Below the pieces are notes generated by a model. That model worked only from the letters and a program-made list of their open reading frames with translations, did not search any database and had not been told where the DNA came from. Shown here piece by piece: positions 63,909 to 64,000 of a stretch of DNA of 64,000 nucleotides (position 1 is the stretch's first letter; the number at the start of each line of letters is the position of its first letter). Where the stretch lies: NCBI RefSeq assembly GCF_002090115.1, contig NZ_BBRK01000006.1, forward strand, positions 62,001 to 126,000. The letters are read 5' to 3'. This stretch comes from Demequina sp. NBRC 110054 (GTDB lineage: Bacteria > Actinomycetota > Actinomycetes > Actinomycetales > Demequinaceae). The position numbers were made by a program, and so were the translations under genes.

Positions 63909-64000
63909 ACGAGCCGACCCGCCGGGTCTCCCCCGCCGCGACGCTCCTGGTCGGGACCGCGAGCGTCGCGGGCCTGCTCGCGTACTCCGACCCGGTGGAG
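63905..64000 (+). CDS. start of a membrane protein gene, probably transglutaminase-like (TgpA type)
   Basis: First 32 codons only (MNEPTRRVSPAATLLVGT...). The ATG overlaps the DUF58 stop (ATGA). A hydrophobic stretch begins near residue 12. In moxR-DUF58 operons the third gene usually encodes a TgpA-like transglutaminase membrane protein; identification rests on position alone. Confidence 0.5.
   Translation, partial: MNEPTRRVSPAATLLVGTASVAGLLAYSDPVE

Overview
The window is high-GC DNA from an actinobacterium, most likely of the order Micrococcales. The evidence is the gene order: infC-rpmI-rplT-trmH beside pheST, a PriA-type hisA, and a dcw cluster with sepF, yggT and divIVA but no ftsA. The Demequina/Cellulomonas area is plausible but not proven. 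No rRNA, tRNA, CRISPR array, transposase or prophage gene was seen.

Region by region: (1) 1-11.5 kb, minus strand. Translation genes infC, rpmI, rplT, an SpoU-type rRNA methyltransferase and pheS-pheT (pheT runs off the left edge). Four paralogous membrane-bound GGDEF diguanylate cyclases and a small membrane protein sit between the methyltransferase and pheS. A leaderless 30-codon ORF followed by a hairpin precedes pheS. (2) 11.7-15.0 kb, plus strand. A DUF1844 protein, then two tandem copies of a two-gene cassette: a membrane-anchored coiled-coil protein plus a trypsin-like lipoprotein protease. (3) 15.1-30.6 kb, mostly minus strand. SseB-like protein, a lipoprotein and the his genes in transcription order hisD ... 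hisC-hisB-(unknown)-hisH-(CAP-like secreted protein)-hisA. Between hisD and hisC lies a block with mntH, a plus-strand RecQ-like helicase fused to a phosphoribosyltransferase-like domain, and two secreted Ig-like-repeat paralogues. (4) 30.7-40.8 kb. A VOC protein and dnaE (minus), divergent from hrpA and an alpha/beta hydrolase (plus). (5) 40.3-61.4 kb, minus strand. GNAT, rluD, lspA, a DksA/TraR zinc-finger protein, divIVA, yggT, sepF, pgeF, ftsZ, ftsQ, murC, murG, ftsW, murD, mraY, murF, murE, ftsI, ftsL, rsmH and mraZ, a complete division and wall cluster with mostly overlapping start/stop codons. (6) 61.6-64 kb, plus strand. moxR, a DUF58 protein and the start of a third gene, divergent from mraZ.

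The genes divide into core information processing (infC operon, pheST, dnaE, hrpA), histidine synthesis, and envelope growth (dcw cluster). Accessory layers are c-di-GMP signalling (the cyclase quartet), envelope proteolysis or sensing (protease cassettes, CAP-like and Ig-like secreted proteins) and manganese uptake. Many start codons lie 6-7 nt after a TANNNT -10 hexamer with no Shine-Dalgarno, so leaderless transcription looks common here. The 10-mer GGACGATGCG occurs about 20 times by hand count, far above base-composition expectation.
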